Shown: piece by piece, positions 8,784 through 18,103 of the stretch | How the letters are laid out: each line of letters starts with the position of its first letter | Position numbering within the stretch: the first letter of the stretch is position 1 | DNA from: a bacterium UBP8_UBA817 | Lineage (GTDB): Bacteria; Margulisbacteria; Marinamargulisbacteria; SXXA01; SICP01 | Length of the DNA: 40,107 nt | Direction of reading: 5' to 3' | Assembly: GCA_945898045.1 (NCBI GenBank) | Contig: CAMDGG010000002.1 | Location: 83,231 to 123,337 of the forward strand | Translations under genes and position numbers: made by a program | The notes under the pieces: generated by a model | Seen by the model: the letters and a program-made list of their open reading frames with translations, nothing else | Told to the model about the DNA's origin: nothing | Databases searched by the model: none

Positions 8784-9128
8784 ATGAAAAATAAACTCCT
8801 CTACATCTTAGGCCCCATCCTTTGTAGTAGCGTGGGCGAATTCATACTCAAACACCACATCAACACCACAAATTCCCCCATCTCGCTAGCCACTTTTAGC
8901 GCTATCGCCCTCATCTTAATCGGCAGCGTTCTCTGGCTCACCGCTATGTCAAAATACCAACTCTCCTTTATATATCCCTTCATGAGCATCAACTTTCTCA
9001 TCATCACCGTAGGCTCTCAAATTCTCTTGCATGAAGAGGTCAGCCTTTACAGATATCTCGCCGTTATGTTAATCATCATCGGACTCATCATTATCTCAAA
9101 AAGCCCCAACGCCCAAAAGGAGCCATAA
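8784..9128 (+). CDS. Small four-helix transporter subunit, SMR/EamA type, B
   Basis: A 114-residue paralogue of the preceding protein with four membrane helices. TM1 has Glu19 in VGEFILKHH, at the place of the SMR catalytic Glu14, while the partner has Asp. Helix 3 shares the YPFMSINFLII pattern with the partner's YPFLSITYICI. The Shine-Dalgarno TTAGGA overlaps the end of the upstream gene. The aminotransferase gene starts six bases after its stop, so all three genes are probably one operon. A heterodimer with the preceding protein is the likely form. Confidence 0.75.
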   Translation: MKNKLLYILGPILCSSVGEFILKHHINTTNSPISLATFSAIALILIGSVLWLTAMSKYQLSFIYPFMSINFLIITVGSQILLHEEVSLYRYLAVMLIIIGLIIISKSPNAQKEP

Positions 9129-9134
9129 AAACTC

Positions 9135-10367
9135 ATGCAAACCAGCACCAGTACAGACAGACCTAAGTGTCTGTCTTCATTATCCGAAAAAGCCCTCCAA
9201 GTTAAAGACAGCATCACCATGGCCATTACTGCCCTAGCTGCTCAAATGACCGCCGAAGGTACAAAAGTCCTCAGCTTCAGCGCCGGCGAACCAGACTTCG
9301 ACACCCCACAAAACATCAAGCAAGCCGGCATCGACGCCATCAAGGCTGGCAAAACAAAATACACCGCGGCCTCTGGCATTATTGAACTCAAAAAAGCCGT
9401 TTGCAAAAAACTCAAACAAGACACAGGCCTCACGTACGGCACCGAAAACATCGTCATTACCTGCGGGGCCAAACACGCCATCTACAACGCCTTCATGGCC
9501 GTCTTAAATCCAGGCGACGAAGTCCTCATCCCAACACCCTACTGGGTCAGCTATCCAGATCAAGCCAAATTAGTAGGCGCCGTTCCTATTCTTATAGAAA
9601 CAACCGATAAAGCCGAATTCAAAATCACACCTGAGCAACTAGAAAAAGCCATCACCCCAAAAACCAAACTTCTAATCCTCAATTCCCCCTCAAACCCAAC
9701 AGGCTCTATCTATACACAAGCCGAACTAGAAGACTTGGCCGAAGTCATCTTAAAACATCAAATCATGGTTCTCTCAGATGAAATCTATGAAAAGCTCATC
9801 TATGATGGCGAAAAACATATTTCTATTGCCACTCTCTCACCACGTCTAAAAGCCTTAACGTTACTAGTAGATGGTGTCGCAAAGTCTCATTCCATGACCG
9901 GTTGGCGCATAGGTTATATTGCCGCAGAAGCCCCCATAGCAAAAGCCATGGGACAAATACAAAGTCACACAACCTCCAACCCCACTACACCAGCACAATG
10001 GGCCGCACTAGAAGCCCTTGAAGGCCCTCAAGCCACTGTACAAACGATGAAAAAAGAATTTGATAAACGCAGAAAGGTTATGGTCGAAGGCCTCAATGCC
10101 ATTCCCGGCCTAACCTGTCTTTTGCCCAAAGGAGCCTTCTATACATTCCCTAACGTATCCTCTTGTTACGGGAAAAAGTCAGCATCAGGACTCATTACAG
10201 ATTCCGTAACTTTCTGCGCCAACCTTCTCAAAGAAGAACATGTTGCCTGCGTACCGGGGTCTGGATTTGGCGCCGACAATCACATTCGACTCTCCTACGC
10301 AACAAGCCTAAGCGACATTCAAGAAGGCATTAAAAAAATAGCCCACTTTGTTAGCTCTCTTACATAA
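9135..10367 (+). CDS. aspB: Aspartate aminotransferase, class I/II PLP-dependent
   Basis: A 410-residue fold-type I aminotransferase. Visible marks are the N-terminal FSAGEPDFDTP substrate-entry segment, the TYG...NIVITCGAKHA PLP-phosphate region, LNSPSNPTGSIY, VLSDEIYEKLIYDGE with the cofactor-binding Asp and Tyr, and the PLP lysine, Lys250, in GVAKSHSMTGWRIGY. PGSGFGADNHIRLSYA near the end carries the carboxylate-binding Arg. The pattern fits subgroup Ib aspartate (or aspartate/prephenate) aminotransferases, which interconvert aspartate and oxaloacetate with 2-oxoglutarate/glutamate. An AAGGAG site lies 12 bases before the ATG. It is the third gene of an operon with the SMR pair. Exact substrate range is inferred from family. 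Confidence 0.9.
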   Translation: MQTSTSTDRPKCLSSLSEKALQVKDSITMAITALAAQMTAEGTKVLSFSAGEPDFDTPQNIKQAGIDAIKAGKTKYTAASGIIELKKAVCKKLKQDTGLTYGTENIVITCGAKHAIYNAFMAVLNPGDEVLIPTPYWVSYPDQAKLVGAVPILIETTDKAEFKITPEQLEKAITPKTKLLILNSPSNPTGSIYTQAELEDLAEVILKHQIMVLSDEIYEKLIYDGEKHISIATLSPRLKALTLLVDGVAKSHSMTGWRIGYIAAEAPIAKAMGQIQSHTTSNPTTPAQWAALEALEGPQATVQTMKKEFDKRRKVMVEGLNAIPGLTCLLPKGAFYTFPNVSSCYGKKSASGLITDSVTFCANLLKEEHVACVPGSGFGADNHIRLSYATSLSDIQEGIKKIAHFVSSLT

Positions 10368-10442
10368 AAATAAAACACGTTTAAGACCTACTTCAAATGG
10401 GCACTAGTATTACAATTATCATTAACTAGGGGAGTAGGTGTT

Positions 10443-10751
10443 ATGAGTCAGGGTATGGGCGACAGAGACAAAATTTTAGAAATACGCAGCTACGGGAATA
10501 TTTTAACCGAAGCTACCCTCGAGAAGATTACAGAGAGTCTCAATTATCATGATTGGAAAGTGCGTCTAGAAATCACAAAAGTTCTAAAAAAATTCATCAT
10601 AGACGGACCCAAAAAGCTACAAGACAAAGCCATGAAATATCTTTGGACACTCTCTGAAGACATTCATCCCGTCGTAAGATTATGCGTCTTTGAAATACGC
10701 CGCATCAAACTGCTCGAAGAAGAAATGGCGAGACTATCGGGAAAAACATGA
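10443..10751 (+). CDS. Small helical protein, HEAT-like
   Basis: A 102-residue protein with no signal peptide and no membrane segment. The sequence is amphipathic helical; two helix pairs (TEATLEKITESLNYHDWKVRLEITKVL and DKAMKYLWTLSEDIHPVVRLCVFEIRRI, each split here by eye) have the hydrophobic spacing and the D-x-x-VR-L turn of HEAT repeats. No enzyme motif is visible. A strong GGGGAGTAGGTG site precedes the ATG. The gene begins a run that continues with a protein of unknown function and a cysteine desulfurase. A protein-protein interaction role is plausible but unproven. Confidence 0.7.
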   Translation: MSQGMGDRDKILEIRSYGNILTEATLEKITESLNYHDWKVRLEITKVLKKFIIDGPKKLQDKAMKYLWTLSEDIHPVVRLCVFEIRRIKLLEEEMARLSGKT

Positions 10752-10770
10752 CGGTGATATACTCGCAAAC

Positions 10771-11709
10771 ATGTCTTTCACAAGCACTCCAAACAGTATC
10801 ATTTTACTCCAAGTCATCACCGAATCACTCGCCAGCATTTCAGCAGTTTTCGACCCAAAATCACCCGGGTTTGAAACACTGAAAGACACCCTCATACAAA
10901 CCGGCCCCTTCAAAGAAAATCCGGCATACCTGACAAACCCCGAAATAATTACCTACACCCAAACCCTCTTCCTTACAGGACTATCCCTTTACTCTGGAAT
11001 TTTGATGTCCAGCATCCAAAACATAACTGTTAAAAATAAGCTCATCACCGTTGATTGGGGAAATCAAATACGAGAAAGCCTAACCCTCGGAAAACACGAT
11101 AACGCCTATGACCATTTTATCAGCTACTACCAAAGTCGCCTCTTTGGAAAACGCCATCAACATACTCCTCTTAGTACGCTGACACTTCATACACTACATC
11201 GACTCATCAAAAGTCACATCGACCTACTCAATACAACCGCAACCCGCATCAACCTTCTCTACGAAAATAAACTAGAATTAAAACAATTATTTCAAGAAGA
11301 ACTTCAACAAGACCTCCTATTCATACTCATCGCCTGCATGCCAGACACCCAGATCAATGCACTTTTTTTACACATCCAATCTTTTTTTCCTGATAATTTG
11401 GAAATAAAAAGTCCTGATGGCAACACCATTAATATTAATTTATTGCTGCAATCCCCCTCAACAGACATTCAATATCTCCTAGGAAAAGTCCGCATCTATC
11501 TAGAACTCTATTATTCCCCCGACCTACCTATTATCAAACACATCACCCAAAGTAAAACTCAAGAGTTCCTTATTAAATTAACCCAAAACAAACAGGTCTA
11601 TGCAGAGGTGCAACGCAATTTAAACAATATCCAAGAAATACAACTCAAGCCCAGAAAAACACTCTACACCCTCTTCGACACACATCTAAACCTACTACTC
11701 ACGTCATGA
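10771..11709 (+). CDS. Helical protein of unknown function upstream of cysteine desulfurase
   Basis: A 312-residue protein I do not recognise. It has no signal peptide, and predicted structure by eye is mostly alpha-helix (for example RLIKSHIDLLNTTATRINLL and KQLFQEELQQDLLFILIA). No cysteine cluster or catalytic motif stands out. The first in-frame ATG outside the preceding gene is at 10771. An in-frame TTG at 10690 would make a much larger overlap and is less likely. Its stop overlaps the start of the cysteine desulfurase gene in an ATGA, so the two are translationally coupled and may act together, though no Fe-S scaffold features are visible. Confidence 0.7.
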   Translation: MSFTSTPNSIILLQVITESLASISAVFDPKSPGFETLKDTLIQTGPFKENPAYLTNPEIITYTQTLFLTGLSLYSGILMSSIQNITVKNKLITVDWGNQIRESLTLGKHDNAYDHFISYYQSRLFGKRHQHTPLSTLTLHTLHRLIKSHIDLLNTTATRINLLYENKLELKQLFQEELQQDLLFILIACMPDTQINALFLHIQSFFPDNLEIKSPDGNTININLLLQSPSTDIQYLLGKVRIYLELYYSPDLPIIKHITQSKTQEFLIKLTQNKQVYAEVQRNLNNIQEIQLKPRKTLYTLFDTHLNLLLTS

Positions 11710-12857
11710 AAAAACAGATCTACCTAGATCACAATGCCACCACTCCGCCGCACCCAAAACTACTGGCCGCCCTACAAAAAACCCACGCCGTAACAGGCAA
11801 CCCCTCCAGCCATCACCAAGTAGGTCGTATCGCCAAAGAAGCCAGCGAAAATGCCCGCTACCAAGTCGCCTCACTCATCAACGCCTCTCCCAAACAACTT
11901 CTCTGGGTATCTAGCGGATCACAAGCCAACAATATGATTATTAAAAATGTACTGTGGAATCACCTCAAAACAAAAAGCCCCGCACATATTATTACGTCGT
12001 CAATCGAACATCCCTGCGTTTTAGAAGCCTGTAAATGGGTAGCCTCTTTTGGCATCTCCGTTACCTATATACCTGTACAAAAAGACGGGCGCGTTTCTCC
12101 AGACGCAGTCAGAAATGCCATCACCCCACACACACAACTCATTTCCGTCATGCTCGCCAACAACGAAACTGGCATGATTCAACCCATTGCAGAAATCGCA
12201 AAAATTGCCCAAGAGCATCAAATCTCCTGTCACACCGATGCCATACAGGCTGCAGGGAAAATACCCGTCTCACTACCCGATCTAGGCGTCGATTTCCTCA
12301 CCCTATCAGGACACAAATTTAACGGACCCAAAGGCATCGCCGGACTCTACGCAAAAAATCTCTCCCAGCTCACTCCCCTCGTACATGGAGGCCCACAAGA
12401 ACAGCAAAAAAACGCAGGCACCGAAAATATCACCGGCATTATTGGTATCGGTATCGCAGCCCAAGCCCGACAAGAAACACTATCTCATTACATAACCCAC
12501 ACACAGACCTTAAGAAATACCCTCAAAGACAGCCTTATTACCCATTTTTCAGACATTTATCTTAATACCGCTACTGAACACGCCTTACCCAACACACTCA
12601 ACGTCTCATTTTTGGGCATTAAGGCCGAATCCCTCGCTATTCGGCTAGATCTTGAAGGCATCGCAGTTTCAACCGGATCAGCCTGCTCTACCGGAACCGC
12701 CCATGCCTCTAGCGTCCTCTCCCAAATGGGGCTTCCAACAGAAATCGTAAATAGCGCCATACGATTTAGCTTGGGCACCACCAATACTCTCGAAGAAATT
12801 CACCAGACCCTAACCATTCTCAAAACCATCATCCCCAAACTCCGAAGTTTGTCTTAA
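11706..12857 (+). CDS. Cysteine desulfurase, NifS/IscS family
   Basis: A 383-residue PLP enzyme that removes sulfur from cysteine as an enzyme persulfide for Fe-S clusters and thio-modified tRNA. It starts with the family's YLDHNATTPPHP. SSIEHPCVLEA, MLANNETGMIQPI and HTDAIQAAGK are cofactor-site motifs; the PLP lysine is Lys204 in LSGHKFNGPKG and the catalytic Cys is Cys327 in STGSACSTG. The short loop around this Cys and the SSGSxCxxG-like pattern fit the group I (NifS/IscS) type. No iscU, iscR or hscA is nearby, so it is an isolated desulfurase, coupled by ATGA overlap only to the uncharacterised gene before it. Confidence 0.93.
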   Translation: MKKQIYLDHNATTPPHPKLLAALQKTHAVTGNPSSHHQVGRIAKEASENARYQVASLINASPKQLLWVSSGSQANNMIIKNVLWNHLKTKSPAHIITSSIEHPCVLEACKWVASFGISVTYIPVQKDGRVSPDAVRNAITPHTQLISVMLANNETGMIQPIAEIAKIAQEHQISCHTDAIQAAGKIPVSLPDLGVDFLTLSGHKFNGPKGIAGLYAKNLSQLTPLVHGGPQEQQKNAGTENITGIIGIGIAAQARQETLSHYITHTQTLRNTLKDSLITHFSDIYLNTATEHALPNTLNVSFLGIKAESLAIRLDLEGIAVSTGSACSTGTAHASSVLSQMGLPTEIVNSAIRFSLGTTNTLEEIHQTLTILKTIIPKLRSLS

Positions 12858-12877
12858 TAAAAAAAATACGCTATAGT
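12849..12877 (+). promoter_or_regulatory. Promoter of malic enzyme, leaderless type
   Basis: TTGTCT (12849-12854), 17-base spacer, TATAGT (12872-12877). The -10 box ends ten bases before the ATG at 12888, and the intervening CTTTTTTCTT contains no ribosome-binding site. The -35 box overlaps the end of the cysteine desulfurase gene. Confidence 0.55.
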
Positions 12878-12887
12878 CTTTTTTCTT

Positions 12888-14066
12888 ATGAATATTTTTG
12901 AAGAATCAATCCAGTATCATGAAAAACACGGCGGAAAGCTCTCGGTTCAATCCAAAGTCCCTCTAGAAAACAAACATGATCTATCACTTGCCTACACACC
13001 TGGCGTCGCAGCGGTGTGTCAAGAAATTGCAAAAACGCCCAAGCGCGCCTACGACCTCACGATCAAAAAAAATACCGTTGCCATTGTTTCAGACGGTTCC
13101 GCAGTATTAGGCCTCGGCAACATCGGCCCACTCGCCGCACTCCCCGTCATGGAAGGCAAAGCCGTTTTATTTAAAAGCTATGCCGACATCGATGCGTTTC
13201 CTATTTGTATAGAAACCCAAGACACACAAGAAATTATCGACCTCGTTAGAAACATAGCCCCGACTTTTGGCGGCATTAACCTAGAAGACATCGCCGCTCC
13301 CAAATGTTTTGAAATCGAACTTGCCCTACAAGATCTAGATATACCCGTCTTTCACGACGACCAACATGGAACATCCATCACGTTACTAGCTGCTCTTATT
13401 AACGCAGCAAAACTAGCCAATAAAAACCTACATGACCTAAAGGTCGTTATCAATGGAGCTGGGGCAGCAGGAACAGCCATCACCGAACTCCTACTTTGTA
13501 TTGGGCACGACCCCAAAGCATGCACACCCGTGAAAGATATTATCGTCTGCGACACCAAAGGCATTATTTCCGCAAAACGCGAAGACATTCTCTCAAATCC
13601 TACAAAATTAAAATTGGCAGCGATCACTAACAAACAACATCAGGCGGGCACACTCGCTGACGCACTAAAAGGTGCAGATATATTTGTTGGCGTAAGTGTT
13701 GCAAACGCCGTTACGAGTGACATGATTAAAACCATGGCCGATAAACCTATTATATTCGCAATGGCCAACCCTATCCCCGAGATCATGCCAGATGAAGCAA
13801 AAAAAGCAGGCGCTTTTATCGTAGGTACCGGACGAAGTGATTTTCCTAATCAAATTAATAACGTGCTAGTATTCCCAGGCATTTTTAGAGGTGCCATGGA
13901 TGCACAGGCCCCTCATATTACACATAAAATGAAACTAGCCGCAGCCTTTGCCCTAGCAAATACATTAGAAAATCCAACGATTGATAAAATTATTCCCGAC
14001 GTTTTTGATACAAATGTCGTTAAAAACGTAGCCTCTGCAGTCAAAAACGCCTATCTAAATCCCTAA
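12888..14066 (+). CDS. Malic enzyme, short bacterial form
   Basis: A 392-residue enzyme for oxidative decarboxylation of malate to pyruvate with NAD(P). The N-terminal domain has [15 protein letters not shown] with the catalytic Tyr and [35 protein letters not shown] provides metal-binding acidic residues. The Rossmann domain shows [13 protein letters not shown], and [12 protein letters not shown] follows. It lacks the C-terminal phosphotransacetylase-like domain of the large MaeB form. NAD versus NADP preference cannot be read. With pyruvate carboxylase elsewhere in the window it could form a pyruvate/malate cycle that yields reducing power. Confidence 0.94.
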   Translation: MNIFEESIQYHEKHGGKLSVQSKVPLENKHDLSLAYTPGVAAVCQEIAKTPKRAYDLTIKKNTVAIVSDGSAVLGLGNIGPLAALPVMEGKAVLFKSYADIDAFPICIETQDTQEIIDLVRNIAPTFGGINLEDIAAPKCFEIELALQDLDIPVFHDDQHGTSITLLAALINAAKLANKNLHDLKVVINGAGAAGTAITELLLCIGHDPKACTPVKDIIVCDTKGIISAKREDILSNPTKLKLAAITNKQHQAGTLADALKGADIFVGVSVANAVTSDMIKTMADKPIIFAMANPIPEIMPDEAKKAGAFIVGTGRSDFPNQINNVLVFPGIFRGAMDAQAPHITHKMKLAAAFALANTLENPTIDKIIPDVFDTNVVKNVASAVKNAYLNP

Positions 14067-14092
14067 CAACCTATGGTAAACTAATTTACAAG

Positions 14093-17000
14093 ATGACCTT
14101 CAAAAAAACGCTTCAATTTCTATTACTCACAGCACTCTTTGCAACTTCCGCCCCTCTCAATTATGCCGCCCCACCAATACCCATGGCCGTACTGTATCAA
14201 ACAGACGCCCCTGTTCTGGATGTCGCTTTTTCAGAAGATGGAAGACGCATCGCATACGGAACATCCGACAAAATTGTTATTAAAGAAGTAGAGCGGGACA
14301 CCATTCTATTTATAGTAGATACCCCAAAAAACTACACCACCATGCGATTCAGTCCCAATGGCCGCTACATCAGCTACAGAAACGGGCAAAACATCACAAT
14401 CTGGAATTTGGAACGCCAAAAAATACAGGCCCAGTTTCAAGCCTTCGACAAAGACCTCCGAGATCTACTCTTTAGCCCAGATAGCCGACTCCTATGCGCA
14501 ATCGGGAAAGACAATGAAGTCAAGCCCAATGGAGACACACTCGATAAACCACTTATAAAATTCTGGGATGTTGAAAGAGGCGGAAAAATTAATGCCTTTA
14601 ACCCACACGGAAAATCGATTAAAGCCGTCGCATTTAACCCAAATAACCAAGAAATTGCGTCCTGCGGAGAAGATGAAACTGGCATCAAGCTATCAGATAT
14701 TTATAACGGCAAAAAAAAACAAGAGTGGCTCCTAACAACTGACAAAGAACCTGTTTATCCAACATCACTTGCTTACAGCAGAGACGGCCAGTTTTTAGCC
14801 GTTGGTGCAAACAACGCAACCCTATGGGTTTATAATCTTCGCGAAAAAAATAGACTAGAAGGTCGACTGCAGGGATCATTACTCCCAGTTCAAGACAACT
14901 CTAACGCCATACAAAGCGTTGTCTTTAGTCCCAACAATCAACTCATTTTTGGCGCAAACAATACTATTTCTGTATGGTCCAAACAAACCGACAAAAAACT
15001 GGCAACCCTTGCAGATCCCTATGGGCCCACCGCCCTCTACACCAACCCCTTTAAAGCCATTCTAATTGCGGGTAGCACCACACCCACTTTCAAAGGCATA
15101 AAAAGCTGGAATTTAGACAGTCTCAATCCCAGAAAAGCCCTATATACACAACTCAGACAAGAAATGGATCTCTGGAACAAAGCAGAGCCCTACGAAACCA
15201 AAGCCACCTATTTATCCCGCCTTAATATCAGTTCAGATTATGCATCAGATGCCTTAAGAAAGGCACTTAACAAGCTTGACCCCATACTCGGAACCGAACG
15301 CGTCATACAAGTTCAAAACAATGGTACGGAACTCCTTATACAAGAACCCGGGTTACAACCTTTTACTGTGAAAATCCTCAAAAATTCTATCGCCAAAGAA
15401 ACCATCATCACAAGTCTACAATTTGAAAACCTTCTCATAGAACACAATGAGAGATTTGACGAAAATACGACATGGCACGTAAAAGCCGCCACCCTGATAC
15501 TTCCAGAACAAAAAGCAACACTTTCTTATTCAGAAAACCCCAATGCACCGCCACTATCTGCAGCACCCCATTGGGAAAATAACCCATTCGAAACATCGGA
15601 TCTAACAGTCCTGACAGAAGCCGCAAACCAAGGAAATATTTTTGCCCAATATCAACTAGCAAAAAAACAAGAAAGCGAAGGTCAAATCGAAACCGCAAAA
15701 GTAGGATATGAATCCGCAGCAGAAAAAGGACATCCAGACGCGCAATATAGACTTGGGAAATTACGTCAACCTTCCGACTCAGATAAAGCCATGTCTCTTT
15801 TCTTGCGTGCTGCCAGCAATGCGCATACAGGAGCACAATACGAACTTGGAAATGGGTATCTTCAAAAAGGCACCGCCTATTACAACACTGAAAAAGGGCT
15901 CTATTGGCTAGCACAATCCGCAGAAACTGGCACAGCCGCACACCAATATGAGCTTGCAAAACGCTATGACAATGCCCCTGACATTGCCCCTAATTTAGGT
16001 CTCGCACTCTATTGGTATACCAAAGCAGCTGAGAACAAAAACATGGATGCTCAAGTACGTCTTGGAGAACTCTACAGTGGAAATGTAAAAATAAGTACGA
16101 ATAAAGCACTAGCAGAATATTGGCTAAAGGCCGCTGCGCTACAAGGTCACCCAAAAGCAGAGTTCACCTACGGCACCCTACTCTTACAGCGAAAAGAAGC
16201 ACAAAGCGAAACAGACGGACTCCAATGGATACGAAAAGCCGCAGAGAAAAATCTACCAGAAGCCAAACTTCTTCTTGCAAATCGCTATCTTAATGGAACA
16301 GGCGTGGTACAAAATAAAGCAAAAGCCATGAGGCTCTTGCAAAACCAAGCAACAGAAAACCGGCTCATTCTAAACTCAGATATCGGAACAGATATCCTCC
16401 AAACCATTAAAACCTATTTCAATCCAAAAACCAGTGAAAATATGGATGCAGAGACATTGGCAAACAGAGGCATAGAAGGGTTTAAAAATGGGCTAACACG
16501 CATTGGACAGAAGCAAGTAGAGGAAGCCATCACTAAAGATCCCAAACTCTTTTATATGGACGATTACTGGCTCCTTTTTTCAGAAGCCAATATGCCCCTA
16601 CAGCTTGCAAGCCAATACCAAAAAGCCCTTTATCCAAGCAAAAAAGACAGCCCTGACTTTTGGATTGATTATGCTCATGTAGCAAATCTTGCAGGCCAAC
16701 CTCAATTGGCATTACAAGCACTAAAAAACATACCGCCCCTCATCACAACGCTTCCGACCGATCTCCAAAAACTTATACAGAATTTAAGTGAACTTATCAA
16801 AGCAACCGCTTATATGGAAACAGGCAATGAATTGGAAGCCTTAGAAAATTTATATGCCTACGGAAAATTCGATAAAGACAATGCCGCACTCATTCACTAC
16901 ATCAACAACTGGTGCACCCCTCTCTTGAAAAATAAACAACGACTAAGCTTTGCTACATCTATCCCAGAAAAAGCCTGGACAGGGACATATAAGCCCATCG

Positions 17001-17137
17001 TTTCACAAGAACTTCACAACCTATTTCAAAACACAATAGCCCCAGCAATAAAACCCATCGAAGTCACCCCCCCAGCGGCGCCAACGCCATCCGTCACAAC
17101 AACCCCCAATGTCACAACAATACTCCCTACAAAGTGA
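14093..17137 (+). CDS. Secreted WD40-Sel1/TPR repeat protein
   Basis: A 1014-residue protein with a clear signal peptide (FLLLTALFATSAPLNYA then APP, cleavage near residue 26), so it is periplasmic or exported. Residues about 35-330 hold WD40-like beta-propeller repeats (VAFSEDGRRIAYG, MRFSPNGRYISY, LLFSPDSRLL, VAFNPNNQEIAS, VVFSPNNQLIFG with WNL, WDV and SVW ends). A linker follows (about 345-500). Residues about 500-755 are Sel1-type repeats (AAEKGHPDAQYRLGKL, AAENKNMDAQVRLGELY, AALQGHPKAEFTYGTLL). TPR-like helices run to about 965, and the last 30 residues are Pro/Thr-rich. The combination suggests a large scaffold for protein binding, and Sel1 proteins are frequent in host-interacting bacteria. 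It overlaps the next gene by 29 bases. Confidence 0.85.
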   Translation: MTFKKTLQFLLLTALFATSAPLNYAAPPIPMAVLYQTDAPVLDVAFSEDGRRIAYGTSDKIVIKEVERDTILFIVDTPKNYTTMRFSPNGRYISYRNGQNITIWNLERQKIQAQFQAFDKDLRDLLFSPDSRLLCAIGKDNEVKPNGDTLDKPLIKFWDVERGGKINAFNPHGKSIKAVAFNPNNQEIASCGEDETGIKLSDIYNGKKKQEWLLTTDKEPVYPTSLAYSRDGQFLAVGANNATLWVYNLREKNRLEGRLQGSLLPVQDNSNAIQSVVFSPNNQLIFGANNTISVWSKQTDKKLATLADPYGPTALYTNPFKAILIAGSTTPTFKGIKSWNLDSLNPRKALYTQLRQEMDLWNKAEPYETKATYLSRLNISSDYASDALRKALNKLDPILGTERVIQVQNNGTELLIQEPGLQPFTVKILKNSIAKETIITSLQFENLLIEHNERFDENTTWHVKAATLILPEQKATLSYSENPNAPPLSAAPHWENNPFETSDLTVLTEAANQGNIFAQYQLAKKQESEGQIETAKVGYESAAEKGHPDAQYRLGKLRQPSDSDKAMSLFLRAASNAHTGAQYELGNGYLQKGTAYYNTEKGLYWLAQSAETGTAAHQYELAKRYDNAPDIAPNLGLALYWYTKAAENKNMDAQVRLGELYSGNVKISTNKALAEYWLKAAALQGHPKAEFTYGTLLLQRKEAQSETDGLQWIRKAAEKNLPEAKLLLANRYLNGTGVVQNKAKAMRLLQNQATENRLILNSDIGTDILQTIKTYFNPKTSENMDAETLANRGIEGFKNGLTRIGQKQVEEAITKDPKLFYMDDYWLLFSEANMPLQLASQYQKALYPSKKDSPDFWIDYAHVANLAGQPQLALQALKNIPPLITTLPTDLQKLIQNLSELIKATAYMETGNELEALENLYAYGKFDKDNAALIHYINNWCTPLLKNKQRLSFATSIPEKAWTGTYKPIVSQELHNLFQNTIAPAIKPIEVTPPAAPTPSVTTTPNVTTILPTK

Positions 17138-17621
17138 TCAAGACGCGCTAAGCAAAAAACCCCCTACCCTAGAAACCGTACAAACATACGTCCATATCGC
17201 CACACAATGGGAAGAACAAAATCGTATTTTAAAATCAATCGAAGCGCTACAAAACGCCAAAGACATCAATATAACTCTAAAAAGCACTGAGACAGAAGAA
17301 ATAGCGATACACATCGAATGTAAGCTAGCGTCACACTGGAGAACCCTAGGAAAATATAAAATAGCACTCACTCACTATAAAAATCACTTGCTTCTACAAG
17401 AACGAAAAAACCAGCATAAACCGCATATTCAAACCGCATTGGCGCACTTCTATCTCGCCGCACTTTATGAAAGTCTATGGAGACTTGATCCCGCCATCAT
17501 GCACTATGATCAGGCCGTAATCATCGCAAAAAACGTACTTCTACCCAATGACCCCAACTTATTAGCCTTGGAAAAACAAGCAGAACAAGCCAAGAATATG
17601 AAGCCTACATCCACTAGCTAA
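17109..17621 (+). CDS. Small TPR-like protein
   Basis: A 170-residue cytoplasmic-looking protein with no signal peptide, made of helix pairs with TPR spacing (WEEQNRILKSIEALQNA, LGKYKIALTHYKNHLLL, AALYESLWRLDPAIMHYDQA). It starts inside the end of the WD40-Sel1 gene (29-base overlap), so translation is probably coupled to it. The protein before it is exported and this one is not predicted to be, which argues against a simple periplasmic complex. The function is unknown. It converges with the next gene, with three bases between the stops. Confidence 0.7.
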   Translation: MSQQYSLQSDQDALSKKPPTLETVQTYVHIATQWEEQNRILKSIEALQNAKDINITLKSTETEEIAIHIECKLASHWRTLGKYKIALTHYKNHLLLQERKNQHKPHIQTALAHFYLAALYESLWRLDPAIMHYDQAVIIAKNVLLPNDPNLLALEKQAEQAKNMKPTSTS

Positions 17622-17624
17622 TAC

Positions 17625-18101
17625 TTAAGAATCCAAAGACTCTTCGATTTCTTTTAAGGTAGACTGTACTACAAATAATCCACCGGCCTCATCAGAATAA
17701 ATCAAGGTCTCTTCATCAACATCCAGACCAAGAGAAGAAAGCAAAGCCGCCATCGCCTCAGGATCCAACATCGATTCGTGAATATCTGACAAACGCTTCC
17801 GAATTTTACTCATTTCTTCCTGAGACTTCATGGCAATAATTAAATCTACTGCACCAAATCCCAATTTTGACAGAACAATAGCCCTATCTTGAGTCACAGG
17901 AACCAAACTTAATTCCCGTAATGTTCCTAATACAGAACTACCCGCTTCAGTCGTAACCCGAGTTACAATTTTAGGATCAAGCCCCAGGCCCTCAAAAACA
18001 CGCTGGAATCCTTCGGAACGAAAGTGCCGAGCCAACGCAGTATCTATAGGGTTTCCAGGAGATTTTGGAATAAAGGAAGGACCAACACCCCCAACACCCA
18101 C
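17625..18101 (-). CDS. Protein of unknown function, 158 aa
   Basis: I do not recognise this 158-residue protein. The N-terminus is Gly/Pro-rich, the middle hydrophobic-helical (LGFGAVDLIIAMKSQEEMSKIRKRL), and the C-terminus acidic (LDVDEETLIYSDEAGG, IEESLDS). No cysteine or catalytic pattern is evident. The start is a GTG two bases after the upstream gene's stop, with AGGGGACC in the upstream coding end as the likely ribosome-binding site, so the two genes are translationally coupled. Confidence 0.65.
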   Translation of the reverse strand: MGVGGVGPSFIPKSPGNPIDTALARHFRSEGFQRVFEGLGLDPKIVTRVTTEAGSSVLGTLRELSLVPVTQDRAIVLSKLGFGAVDLIIAMKSQEEMSKIRKRLSDIHESMLDPEAMAALLSSLGLDVDEETLIYSDEAGGLFVVQSTLKEIEESLDS

Positions 18102-18103
18102 TC

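Noticed and set aside
10690-10770. Longer form of the 312-residue protein from a TTG at 10690
   Set aside because: It would overlap the preceding gene by over 60 bases without a ribosome-binding site; ATG at 10771 is preferred.
15435-15959. 174-codon frame antisense to the WD40-Sel1 gene
   Set aside because: No domain, no ribosome-binding site, and lies inside a supported coding region.
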